Shown piece after piece: positions 45,211 to 54,720 of a stretch of DNA of 64,000 nucleotides. Positions within the stretch are counted from its first letter, which is position 1. The number at the start of each line of letters is the position of its first letter. The translations under genes were made by a program, and so were the position numbers. Location of the stretch: assembly GCA_027704905.1 (NCBI GenBank), contig CM051005.1, positions 30,769,505 to 30,833,504 of the forward strand, read 5' to 3'. This DNA comes from Muraenolepis orangiensis. Lineage: Eukaryota > Chordata > Actinopteri > Gadiformes > Muraenolepididae. The notes beneath the pieces are model-generated. The model saw only the letters and a program-made list of their open reading frames with translations, did not search any database and was not told where the DNA came from.

Positions 45211-47352
45211 GTATCCCCCCCCCCTGAAGGGAGGCACCGGACGACCGCCCGAGAGCCCCCGGGTTCTCCCGATAGAAGAGGGAGAACCAGCAGGGAGGGG
45301 TCCACGAGATAGGAAGAGGGCACCCAGCTCCGGTCCTCCGGAGGAGCCTACGGACCGATCACACCGGATCTCCATCGGTCAGGACCCGGGGAAGTGGAGG
45401 AGCTGCAACAGGGGGAGACAAGGGACTGGAGGCCACAGGTTTTAGCTGGGACACATGAAACACGGGGTGAACCCTGAGAGCTGGAGGGAGAACCAAACGC
45501 ACCGCAGAGGGGTTAATGACTCGATCCACGGTGTAGGCACCAACGTACCGGGGATTCAACTTACGAGTTGACGTCTGGGAGGTCTGGAGGGGCAGGTCCC
45601 GGGCCAACAGCCAAACCCTCTGGCCAGTCTGGTAGACGGGGGCTAGCCGGGCTCGCTCCGTGGCCCGGAGAAGTGCGGCCCAGGCGGCCCTCCGAACACG
45701 TCGACACCGGCGGAGGTGGGCCCTGGTGGTCGGGACCGCCACCTCCAGCTCCTGTTGGGGAAACAGAGGGGGCTGGTAGTCCAGGGAACACTGGAACGGG
45801 GACATACCAGTAGCGGAGCTCTCCATAGCATTGAGGGAATACTCCACCCAGGGCAGGTACTTGGCCCAGGAGGAGGGGTTACTCGAGGTGACGCAACGAA
45901 GGGCGGCCTCGACGGCCTGGTTGGTGCGCTCCACCTGCCCATTGGACTGGGGGTGGTAACCTGAGGATAGGCTGGCCGTGGCCCCAATTCCCTTGCAGAA
46001 GGCCTGCCACACCTTGGAGATGAATTGGGGACCGCGGTTGGACACAATGTCTGAGGGAATTCCATGTAGGCGGACCACATGGAGGGTCAGGAGGTCCGCT
46101 GTCTCGGCCGCCGAGGGAAGCTTTGGGAGGGAAACAAAATGAACAGCCTTGGAGAAGCGATCGACCACGGTCAGGATGGTGTCACAGCCTTGGGAAACAG
46201 GAAGCCCAGTAATAAAGTCCAAGGCAATGTGGGACCATGGGCGACTGGGAACGGGGAGGGGGTGCAGGAGACCTGCTGGAGGGCGATGCAAGGCCTTGCT
46301 CCGGGCGCAGGTGGTGCAGGCGGCTACAAACCCCCTGACATCCCTCCTGAGGATGGACCACCAGAACCTCCGGCTGATGAACTCCACCGCTCCCCGGGGT
46401 GACAAGCAAAGTGGCTGGAGTGGCCCCACTCCAACACCTGCGGGCAGACAGCAAGAGGCACAAACAACCGGTTACCGGGACCGTTACCTGGGTCTGGCTC
46501 GGCCCACTGGGCCTGTCTCACCAGCGGCTCGATGGCCCACGTGACCACACCCACCACCCGGGCTGAGGGAAGGATGGTGTCGGGGTTCTCCTTGGCGGCA
46601 GGACCCTCCCCCGGGAACAGACGGGAGAGGGCGTCACTTCTGACGTTCTTGGAGCCCGGACGTAGGTGAGGGTGAAATCGAACCGGCTGAAGAAAAGGGC
46701 CCAGCGGGCCTGCCTGGAGTTCAGCCTCTTCGCCGTCCTCATGTAGGCCAGGTTCTTGTGATCCGACCACACGATGAACGGTAGCTCTGCTCACTCCAAC
46801 CAGTGTCTCCACTCCTCCAGGGCGGCGTGAACCGCCAACAGTTCCTTGTTGCCCACGTCATAGTTCATCTCAGCGGGTTCGAAACGCCGAGAGAAAAAGG
46901 CACACGGGTGGACCCTGTGGTCCTCCTCCGACCGCTGTGAGAGGACGGCTCCGACGCCTGTGTCAGACCCATTTACCTCGACGATGTACTGCCTCACCGG
47001 GTCGGGGTGGACGAGAACCGCTGTGGTGAACAAGCTCTTGAGTCGGAGGAAGGCCAACTCCACCTCAGGTGTCCACATGAACGTTCGAGAGGGCGAGGTA
47101 AGGGCGTTGAGGGGGGCAGCCACCTGGCTGAACAAAGCCTGCAAAACCCAGGAAGCGCCTGAGCTGTGTGCGGTCAGTAGGGCGCGGCCATTCCTCCACT
47201 GCCTTGATCTTGGCGGGGTCTGAAAGCATCTGTCCATCCTCCACCACGTTGCCGAGATACGTTACTGAGTTGGTGTGGAAGACGCACTTCTCAGCCTTAA
47301 CGTAGAGCACCAGGCACCAGGCGGACGTGCTGGTGGTGTTCCTCCATGGACC
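45211..47352 (-). pseudogene. Ty3/gypsy pol remnant: RT end, RNase H, integrase
   Basis: The minus strand gives, in order, the RT thumb ([26 protein letters not shown]), RNase H ([40 protein letters not shown]) and the integrase frame 46429-45359 (356 codons). The integrase has a CxxC finger (CTTCARSK), the core [20 protein letters not shown] and [10 protein letters not shown], and the C-terminal [14 protein letters not shown] / [11 protein letters not shown]. Two catalytic aspartates read Asn: EVNGSD in RNase H and SNRGPQF in integrase. The chromodomain is mostly deleted, and gag, protease and most RT are missing. Frameshifts occur near 46518 and 47065. Confidence 0.85.
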
Positions 47353-47369
47353 TAGAGAAAATCAATTGT

Positions 47370-48130
47370 GAGGTTGGTCAAGGACTTTATTTGCTCCGTG
47401 TTACCTGCCACGCTGGACCCATTCTACTGCAACACCGTCGATGGAGATAGGGCCGTGCTCTCCTCTCTGCTTCTTGTAGTCCACGATCAGCTCCTTGGTC
47501 TTCTTGACGTTGAGGGCGAGTCTGTTCTCCTAGCACCACTGCTCCAGCGATCCAAACTCCTCCCAGTAGGCTGTCTCATCGTCGCCGGCGATCAGGCCCA
47601 TCACTGTCGTGTCGTCAGCAAACTTGATGATGATGTTGGAGCTCTGCATAGCCATGCAGTCGTGGGTGTAGAGGGAGTAGAGGAGAGGGCTCAGCACGCA
47701 TCCCTGGGGGGCTCCCGTATTGAGGGTCAGTGGCTCTGAGGTGGTGCTGCCCATCCTCACCACCACCAGTAGAGAGGGTCAGCAGCTTCAAGTTCCTTGG
47801 CGTGCACATCTCCGAGGACCTCACATGGTCCACGCACACCACACATGTGGTGAAAAGGGCCCAACAACGCCTGAATTTCCTCAGGCGTCCTGAGAACATT
47901 CTATACCGGCACCATCGAGAGTGTTCTTACACAGGGTGTATCACCGCCTGGTACGGGAACTGCACTGCACTCGAGCGCAGAGCGCTTCAAGGGGCGGTGC
48001 GGACGGCCCAGTATATCGTTGGAGGTGAGCTCCCCTCCCTCCTGGATATATACAACCAGCGGTGCGTGGCCAAGGCCAAACGCATCATAAAAGACAATGC
48101 CCACCCCAGCCACAAACTGTACTCCAATAC
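47370..48130. mobile_element. LINE copy with an internal inversion
   Basis: This is the same family as 18720-19762. Part 1 (47370-47425) reads on the plus strand RLVKDFICSVLPATLDPF. Part 2 (about 47426-47765) reads on the minus strand MGSTTSEPLTLNTGAPQGCV, IIKFADDTTVMG and TKELIVD. Part 3 (about 47766-48130) is plus again, VERVSSFKFLGVHISEDLT to AKRIIKDNAHPSHKL. Parts 2 and 3 are adjacent in the normal order, so part 2 was inverted in place. Confidence 0.83.
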
Positions 48131-48565
48131 GATCAGCTAGGTAATATTGTCCATTTTGTAGTGCTGTCCGAATGTTAAGTAAGAATTGGTATCCCCTATG
48201 TAGGGAACTCAATGTATCCCACAATGCATCAAGACAATGGCGCAAATCATTTTTCCATTATTTGTATTATTTTAATTTCCATTCATTTATATTTTTGATA
48301 TTTTGGAAAAATGCTTATTTATTCATCAAATAAGGTATGTCAGTAATTATTGGTATGTATCTTTATTATTATCTTATCATTATAATATTTGTTGGTCCAC
48401 CAGCCCTAGCCCACATAGATCTGACACGTTTAATTATCATACAGCATGGATGTCATTAACAGAGACTCCAGTAGTGTCGTTAAATGTTTTTTCATTTAGC
48501 TGATCCATATTTAACTAGTATGGAGTAGTATGGAGTATGGAGTAGGGAGTGATTTCGGACACAGC
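48130..48565. mobile_element. MITE-like repeat, second copy
   Basis: It shares GTAGTGCTGTCCGAATG, TATCCCACAATGCATC and ACAGAGACTCCAGTA-type landmarks with 4289-4655 and ends AGGGAGTGATTTCGGACACAG. The start is probably lost at the LINE junction. Confidence 0.5.
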
Positions 48566-49015
48566 CACATATTTAAGATCGTCATCAATTTAGATTTAGA
48601 ACAATATAGTAAACTAACAACAATTCAGTTATTGAATATCAGATTCTTGCTCCAAAACTGGATCAATGCGTTGAACGCTCAGAAGCTGTCTGCAGGAGGT
48701 GAATTTATTTATTGCTGCCGACTCCTGACTACGGCTCAACTGTCACTCTTCCATCACAGTTGTACACACCTACTTGGTTACATTGATTCCAGGTGGACAA
48801 AGACCATCTATTCAAGATATCTATTTGCAAGTTCAGAATTATCTAAGTCTATTAGGAACGTATAAGCTAAGTGCTCTAGATGATGTATGAGATGAATGTC
48901 CAGAGAGTTTCATCTTTTTCCACCATCATCAAAGTTGTGATGGACTGATACAATTAAGCTTGCGCTCACACTTTTCACACTCACACAACCTTTCATCGTT
49001 TTTATTCCTCTCCAG
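48566..49015. other. Intron before the laminin G 4 exon
   Basis: No gene was seen. It ends in the acceptor CTCTCCAG at 49008-49015. Confidence 0.45.
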
Positions 49016-49239
49016 AGGTGTCGGCCAACTTTAAGTGGACGGCGTCAGCCCGCTACTCCTTCAGGGAGCCGTACGAGCCGGAACGCCAGCTCCCTGTCTT
49101 CCTCCATCTACAGCGAGGTGACACATGGTGAGAGGGGAAAACATCTCTCTGAGCTTCAGGACCCGGCAGAGTCCCGCTCTCCTCCTCTACATCTCCTCTT
49201 TCTACAAAGGACATCTGGCGCTGCTCATCCACAAGCATG
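49016..49239 (+). CDS. cntnap: CNTNAP-like exon, start of laminin G domain 4, two frame breaks
   Basis: Three frames together give the family pattern. Frame one reads EVSANFKWTASARYSFREPY then EPE. Frame two, from about 49082, reads NASSLSSSIYSEVT. Frame three, from about 49125, reads VRGENISLSFRTRQSPALLL, then YISSFYKGHLALLIHKH. CNTNAP3/4/5 proteins have the same order (EVSA.F...YHFQE, SSL.SS, EVTL.RE.I.LSFRT..TPSLLLYVSSFY). Each switch is explained by a single-base difference. The acceptor is CTCCAG ending 49015 and the donor GT at 49240. The carried-over G fits the tentative next exon at 53410. Confidence 0.85.
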
Positions 49240-49975
49240 GTGAGGGGGACTTTTATTTTGAAAGAGAGGCTTTTACTTTGACGTGGGCTGGCGGTAGAGA
49301 TTCAGAGGCTATTTTGTGGCATCTTACTTTTAAATGCCACAGCGACAAGTGTTGTTTGTATGGCTTTTGTGTGACTGAAAAAAGCTTTTGTGATTGGACT
49401 CTCGGAAACTTTTGAAAGAAATTAGAAGCTAAATGTGCAACAAGAGACACTGTAGCCTGGTTTGTTGTGACTGGATGTGCAGATAAAACTGGGAAAACTA
49501 TTTATGAAGAGACCACATGCTGGACCAGTGCAACTCTTCATCTATCCTTCAGGATTACACTTGATTATTACCGTATTGACCCAAATATAAGACAACCCCG
49601 ATTATAAGACGACCCCTCTTTTTCAAGACTCATTTTTGGAAAAATACCTTTTTGAAGACCAAATCTTTTTTTTATAAAGAAAATAATTTTATTTTAATAT
49701 AATAATAACACACATCACACATTGTCTTCAAATTTGCCTAACTTGGCAAACAAAAACAAAACAGGCTAGATAGATTGCAATGAAACAGTAGTGCAATAAA
49801 ACGGTAGTGCAATAAAATAGTAGTGCAATAAAACAGTAGAGCAATGAAACAGTAGAGCAATGAAACAGTGCAAATTTTCAGAACATCAGTCTATTCGTCA
49901 CATCACAAACTTCTTCTCATTCAGCTGGGTCTTCTACATCGCTGGGTTGTTCGCTCTCACTCCCGCTATCGTCAC

Positions 49976-51208
49976 TCACGTTGTCTGCTTCCCCGTCTCC
50001 TCCCACATCACGTCATCCTCGCTGCCATCCATGGCATTTGATACGCAGCATTTCTTAAACCCATTAATGATGCTTTCTGGGGAAACGTCAGCCCATGCTT
50101 GCAAGATCCATTCACAGAGCAAACGTACTGCAGGCTTTTGGATTTTTCCAGACAGTGTCAGATTAACCTTGAATGGTTTGTTAACGACCACATCCAACAC
50201 CTGCAGCTGGCTTTTCATACCGCCCGGTATGATCACTAGGTCACCATTCAACTCTTTCACTTGCTTTTTGACTGGCTCAGTCAAGTGTCCACGGAAAGCA
50301 TCCAGAATCAACATATTCCTCTTCTTTCTGAGTCCCCCACGCCGTCTGCCCCACACCACCTTGAGCCAGTCCACCACAAGCTCCGTCTCCATCCAGCCCT
50401 TTGCCTGGGCACGTACGATAATGCCAGCTGGCACTGCCTCTTTAGGTACAGTCTTGCGTTTTAAAACCACGTACGGGGGAAGTTTTGTCCCATCTGCGAG
50501 GCGCGTTAACATGACAGTTACTCGGCTCTTCTCGTTTCCAGTAGACTTCACAATCACTGATTTGTCGCCTTTCTTATGCACAGTGACGGATGTTGGCATG
50601 TCAAAATACACAGGCGTTTGATCAGCATTGCCCATCTGATCAAGGGGGTATGAGTGCTTCTTCCTTAACTTTATCACATATCGCTGATAAGACAGTAGCT
50701 TCTCTCTGAAGTCTGAGGGCAGGCGCTGGGCAAGGCTTGTCCTGCGTCGCAATGACAGCCCGTTACGCGACATCAGTCTTCTACACCAGCCCATGCTAGC
50801 TTTGAACTCGGTGGGTGGTATGTTGAGCTCTTTGGCGATTTCCAAGGCTTTCAGCTGTATGACAGCTCTGGTAATTGGCATACCTTCATTACGTTTTTCA
50901 CTCACATATTCAAACACCCTCCTGTCAACCTCCGGGAAGCGCCCCCTTTGCGGACCGTGGAAGGCGTTCCTCTGACTGTTAACATTTCTAAGACGGTCTT
51001 GTTGGGCTCGCCATCTTCTATCGTTACACTCAGTTACACCATACTTCTTTGCTGCTAGACAGTTGTTTGATGTCTCTGCTTCGTTTATAACCATTATCTT
51101 AAAATTGGCATCGTAACTTCGTCTCTCCTGTTTATTAACTTGCCCTACTTTTGAGCCACTTTTTTCAAGTTGGTCGCTGTGTCTCTCCATTTCTATCTCT
51201 CCAGGCAA
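49976..51208 (-). CDS. pogo/Tigger-type (POGK-like) DDE transposase
   Basis: The open frame encodes a cut-and-paste transposase that would bind the element's TIRs and catalyse strand transfer in the nucleus. Residues ~28-75 form a helix-turn-helix (RRSYDANFKIMVINEAE, LAAKKYGV). Residues ~85-155 form the CENP-B-like second DNA-binding domain (MPITRAVIQLKALEIAKEL, MGWCRRLMSRNGLSLRRRT). The DDE_1 core has acidic candidates D196 (NADQTPV), D303 (LILDAFRGH) and D339 (LQVLDVVVNKPFK). Relative to family memory about 15 residues are missing after NKPFK, in frame. The C-terminus FKKCCVSNAMDGSEDD is typical. No stop interrupts it. A second in-frame Met lies at codon 7. Confidence 0.85.
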   Translation of the reverse strand: MPGEIEMERHSDQLEKSGSKVGQVNKQERRSYDANFKIMVINEAETSNNCLAAKKYGVTECNDRRWRAQQDRLRNVNSQRNAFHGPQRGRFPEVDRRVFEYVSEKRNEGMPITRAVIQLKALEIAKELNIPPTEFKASMGWCRRLMSRNGLSLRRRTSLAQRLPSDFREKLLSYQRYVIKLRKKHSYPLDQMGNADQTPVYFDMPTSVTVHKKGDKSVIVKSTGNEKSRVTVMLTRLADGTKLPPYVVLKRKTVPKEAVPAGIIVRAQAKGWMETELVVDWLKVVWGRRRGGLRKKRNMLILDAFRGHLTEPVKKQVKELNGDLVIIPGGMKSQLQVLDVVVNKPFKVNLTLSGKIQKPAVRLLCEWILQAWADVSPESIINGFKKCCVSNAMDGSEDDVMWEETGKQTT

Positions 51209-51323
51209 CTGTTGCTATGTACTGTTACTTTAAGACTTTAAGTTACTTTAAGTGTCGCACGGTGTCTCGGAACACGCGTTTGGCGCGATCTGTTGTTGTG
51301 ACAATTACCGGTACATGTGCAAT

Positions 51324-51750
51324 GGGTAATGACCGAAAGGACGAGATCGCGAATACAAGCGGCCGAAATGAGTTTCCTCAGGAGGGTGGCTGGTATCTCC
51401 CTGAGGGATAGGGTGAGAAGCTCAGTCACTCGTGAGAGACTCGGAGTAGAGCCGCTGCTCCTTCGCGTAGAAAGGAGCCAGTTGAGGTGGTTCGGGCATC
51501 TAGTAAGGATGCTTCCTGGTCGCCTCCCGAGGGAGGTTTTCCAGGCACATCCAACTGGGAGGAGACCACGGGGCAGACCGAGGTACAGGTGGGGTGATTA
51601 CATCTCCACACTGGCCTGGGAACGCCTCGGGATCCCCCAGTCAGAGCTAGTCGATGTTGCCAGGGAGAGGGAAGTTTGGAGTCCCCTGCTGGAGCTGCTG
51701 CCTCCGCGACCCGATTTCGGATAAGCGGGAGAAGATGGATGGATGGATGG
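51324..51750 (+). mobile_element. RTE-like LINE 3' fragment inserted in the pogo element
   Basis: ATGTGCAAT flanks both sides (51315-51323 and 51751-51759). The frame reads MTERTRSRIQAAEMSFLRRV, then RSQLRWFGHLVRMLPGRLPR, TGRRPRGRPRYRWGDYIS and LLELLPPRPDFG, the C-terminus of the same LINE family as 14141-17011. It ends in a (GATG)n tail. Only the last ~135 codons are present. Confidence 0.9.
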
Positions 51751-51857
51751 ATGTGCAATTACATCGAAAAGTCTAAACCCCGATTATAAGACGACCCCTC
51801 TTTTTCAGATTTTTTTCTAGGAAAAAAAACCCGTCTTATATTCGGGTCAATACGGTA

Positions 51858-52430
51858 TCTTGATTAGCATCAGACCAGTGGAGCTCACACTCATATTGAG
51901 TCTTCCTAGTGCTGAAAAAAAAGGTTAAACGATTCTGAATGTTTGTCCTTTTTAAGGACACGGATTATTCAGGAGGATTATTCAGCCAAATTATTCAGCA
52001 ATAATTTAATTTTGAAGCAAGGAGGCAAGTTTTGTTAAAAGCTAGGTATTTATAAAAAATGTGATGTGAGAGGACAAAAATGTTGTCCTCTCTGTAATAC
52101 ATTTTCAACTTTAATTAGGTTTAGTGGGCTATTGTTGATGGGGAATTAGCCGTAATCCTCTTAATTCTGAAGCTCTTTTTATGAAAGCAGCCCCTGCCAA
52201 GGACCCATTCAGTCAGGGGATTGTACTTCCTGAACTTTAGCGAAAATACAGTAGAATGAGAGGTGCTTCACATTCAAAGGTTCTCATGTGGATACTCAGA
52301 ATGTGTAGATGTACGTCTCATAATAGTGGATAACATGAAGGTGTTGGATGGTGGATTGGAAGAGTGGATTACACGTAGTGTTATAGTGGTATAACATTTA
52401 GGTATCATAATGGTTTAACATGTAGGTTTC
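51858..52430. other. Intron, nothing recognised
   Basis: AT-rich; no gene was seen. Confidence 0.4.
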
Positions 52431-52850
52431 ACAGATTATGTTAGAACCCAAATGCAGCACACGGAATCCAAGGACAGTTTGTGATATTTATTAAGAATAT
52501 CTACACAGACAGGGGCAGGCAGAGACGTAGTCGAGACAGGCAGTAGACCGTGAACCAGGCAGAAGCGTAGTCAGGGACAGGCAGTAGATTGGGAACCAGG
52601 CAGAGGCGTAGTCAGGGACAGGCAGAGGATCAAGAGACAGGCAGGGCAGACGAACCAGGCAGAAACAGTTGGAATGCGTAATCAGGGACAATCTGGCCAA
52701 GTGTGAATGTGCGGGGGGGGTAGGCTTAAATAGGATGGTTAATTGTGATACGCTGCAGCTGCGGGTGGGAATTAACAAGGGGGCCGTGGCTATCCGGGCG
52801 AGTGCTGTGGAAGCGAGGAGACAGAAATGCAAACTGTGACAGTAGGTATC
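52431..52850. repeat. Repeat with GGGACAGGCAG tandem units, possibly an LTR
   Basis: GAACCAGGCAGAAGCGTAGT-CAGGGACAGGCAG units of about 35-40 bp recur three to four times at 52510-52680. The stretch from TGTTAGAACCC (about 52440) to CTGTGACA (about 52842) starts TG and ends CA like an LTR, but no matching target duplication was found. Confidence 0.5.
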
Positions 52851-53079
52851 AAAATGGTTTAACATCATAATGGTATAAGAGAGGATAACATATCATAATA
52901 GTATTACAGTTCTCCGATGTGCCAAGATCACAATAGATGGCCAGTTTTAAATAAACAGGTGATTACTTATTACTTGGTGGAACATGCATATGACAAATTC
53001 ATTAATTCATTATTAATAACTAGCTGGACTGAGGAATTTTAAATTAAATAAAGTTACTGAATTTGTAGATCTTATACCA

Positions 53080-53335
53080 GTAAAGTAACACTATGTACAA
53101 CTAGTATCAATAAAGTAAAACATTTTACTAGTACCAGATAAGTAACAGTATGTACAACTAGTACTATTAAATTTACAGTATGTACAACTAGTACCAGTAA
53201 ATAAACAGTATGTACAACTAGTACCAGTAATGTAACACTATGTACAACTAGTACCAGTAAAGTAATGATATGTACAACTAGCACCAGTTAAGTTACAGTA
53301 TGTACAACTAGTACCAGTAAAGTAACAGTAGGTGC
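53080..53335. repeat. 30-bp minisatellite, ~8 copies
   Basis: The unit TATGTACAACTAGTACCAGT-AAAGTAACAG recurs with single-base variants and small gaps. It lies about 75 bp before the tentative exon at 53410. Confidence 0.93.
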
Positions 53336-53409
53336 AGCATTGTAGCAGTGCAGTGCCAGTGCGGGTGTGCAGTGCCAGTGTTGGACGGTGTGTGTTATTG
53401 TGTGTGAAG

Positions 53410-53440
53410 ACAAGCTGGAGGTGCGGTACCAGCTGGGACA
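53410..53440 (+). CDS. cntnap: Tentative CNTNAP-like exon start, laminin G domain 4
   Basis: After GTGTGAAG at 53409 the sequence reads, with the G carried from the exon at 49016, DKLEVRYQLGH. Family members have NGSLQVRY.L at exactly this place, and the splice phase fits. The usual continuation (FT.D..N.ADGQ.HHV) was not found, and the acceptor lacks a good pyrimidine tract, so this is either the surviving start of a decayed exon or a coincidence. The end given is where similarity stops, not a splice site. Confidence 0.4.
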
Positions 53441-54526
53441 CACATGCTGTTGCACTGTGAGCCTGGGCTCCCCGCTTCTGTCATTGTTGAAGTGAGGCGG
53501 TGTGAAAATGTTAACCGTTATTCTGCCTGCTGTCACACCCATGACTCATATACAATACACCTCTCAGGGACCGGGCTCATCACAGCCCAACACAGCCAAT
53601 CAGAACACCCGCTACTCAGTCCGGGACAGCTTGGCCCGCCATGCTGCTGTTGGGTCCATGTTCTCATCTGTGATTTGTTTTTGTGGATAGGTTAATAAAA
53701 AAAATTAAAACGGATGTGTGAGCAATGGGTTTATGGAACTGATGATTGCTTTACGGCAAGCAGCACATTGTCACGTCTGAATGAGGAAAAGAAAATAGCG
53801 TTTACAGGTCTTTGAATGGCCTCTCTAGAAATAATTGTGGATTGTTTATTGATACATGGTTACTTTGTTAATTTCATTTGATAGGTGAAGTAAGTCGGTA
53901 AGTTTAGTTAGTTAGCTCAAATGCTGCTCTACTTAGAGAATACTTCATACTTCATCCTCTCCTGTTTGGGTCATGGGTTTAGACTTCTGATAGAGACATT
54001 TCCATAATCTTTTAATGATTGTCCTTGTTTAGTTTTAACATGTGGTGTATAGCTCTGTGCAGCTCTCTGAATGGTGCTGCAGGAAGGCCTTCCCTGGCCT
54101 GCTCTCTCCTGGACTGTTAACCGGACCACACACACGGCTCATAGGTGGAAATTGCGTTTCGGTAGACCAGACAAGCGATAAAAATCATGGCCTTCTCTCA
54201 GCCTACTTGTCCCCCGTAGTCACCTGGCATACGGTCCACCCCCCGCCCCACCCTACCCCCATTCCTCCTCACCCTGACCGCCAATAAAAGGCCCCATTGA
54301 GTCTCTATGCCAAAAGCCTTTCAACACATGGACGTCTTTATCTCCAGAGGGCGATGTTGTATCAGCCGTGAACAAATGGTCCAATTTCATAAATGTGCGA
54401 CGCCCCCGAAAGCTCGTAGATCAACGCCACGGCACAACAGTCAGCACCCCTCCTGGTCCTGATGCTGACGCTCTCTGTGCTATGGGCCTTCTTTATTCCA
54501 CTCACGCTCTAGTTAGTCCACTCTGC

Positions 54527-54530
<4 letters not shown>
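53441..54530. other. Intron, nothing recognised
   Basis: The missing laminin G 4 middle exon was looked for here without success. Confidence 0.4.
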
Positions 54531-54576
<46 letters not shown>

Positions 54577-54586
54577 TCACACACAC
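54530..54586. repeat. (CA)n microsatellite
   Basis: A CA run of about 45 bp plus a short tail. Confidence 0.95.
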
Positions 54587-54720
54587 TGGAGGTCACAGGA
54601 CAAAGAAAATGAGAGCAATATGATTGGCTTTTAGTATTACATCCTACTAATTGGTGAGATAATCTGCATTAGGTTGAGTTACGGGCACTCTCTCTGTTAT
54701 TACATAACATTGCATTACAT

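Larger units (their letters stand above)
49571..51855 (-). mobile_element. pogo/Tigger-type transposon with TA target duplication
   Basis: The termini CCGTATTGACCCAAATATAA and, inverted, CCGTATTGACCCGAATATAA form TIRs flanked by TA (49569-49570 and 51856-51857). An inner repeat CGATTATAAGACGACCCC plus a T-rich stretch also occurs at both ends. It carries a 410-codon open transposase on the minus strand and a LINE fragment inserted between the transposase start and the right TIR. Confidence 0.92.

Noticed and set aside
45194..46544. Gly/Pro/Arg-rich plus-strand frames
   Set aside because: They are antisense shadows of the gypsy pol reading frames, which carry clear integrase and RNase H motifs.
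49860..50621. 253-codon plus-strand frame
   Set aside because: It is the antisense shadow of the pogo transposase and has no domain of its own.
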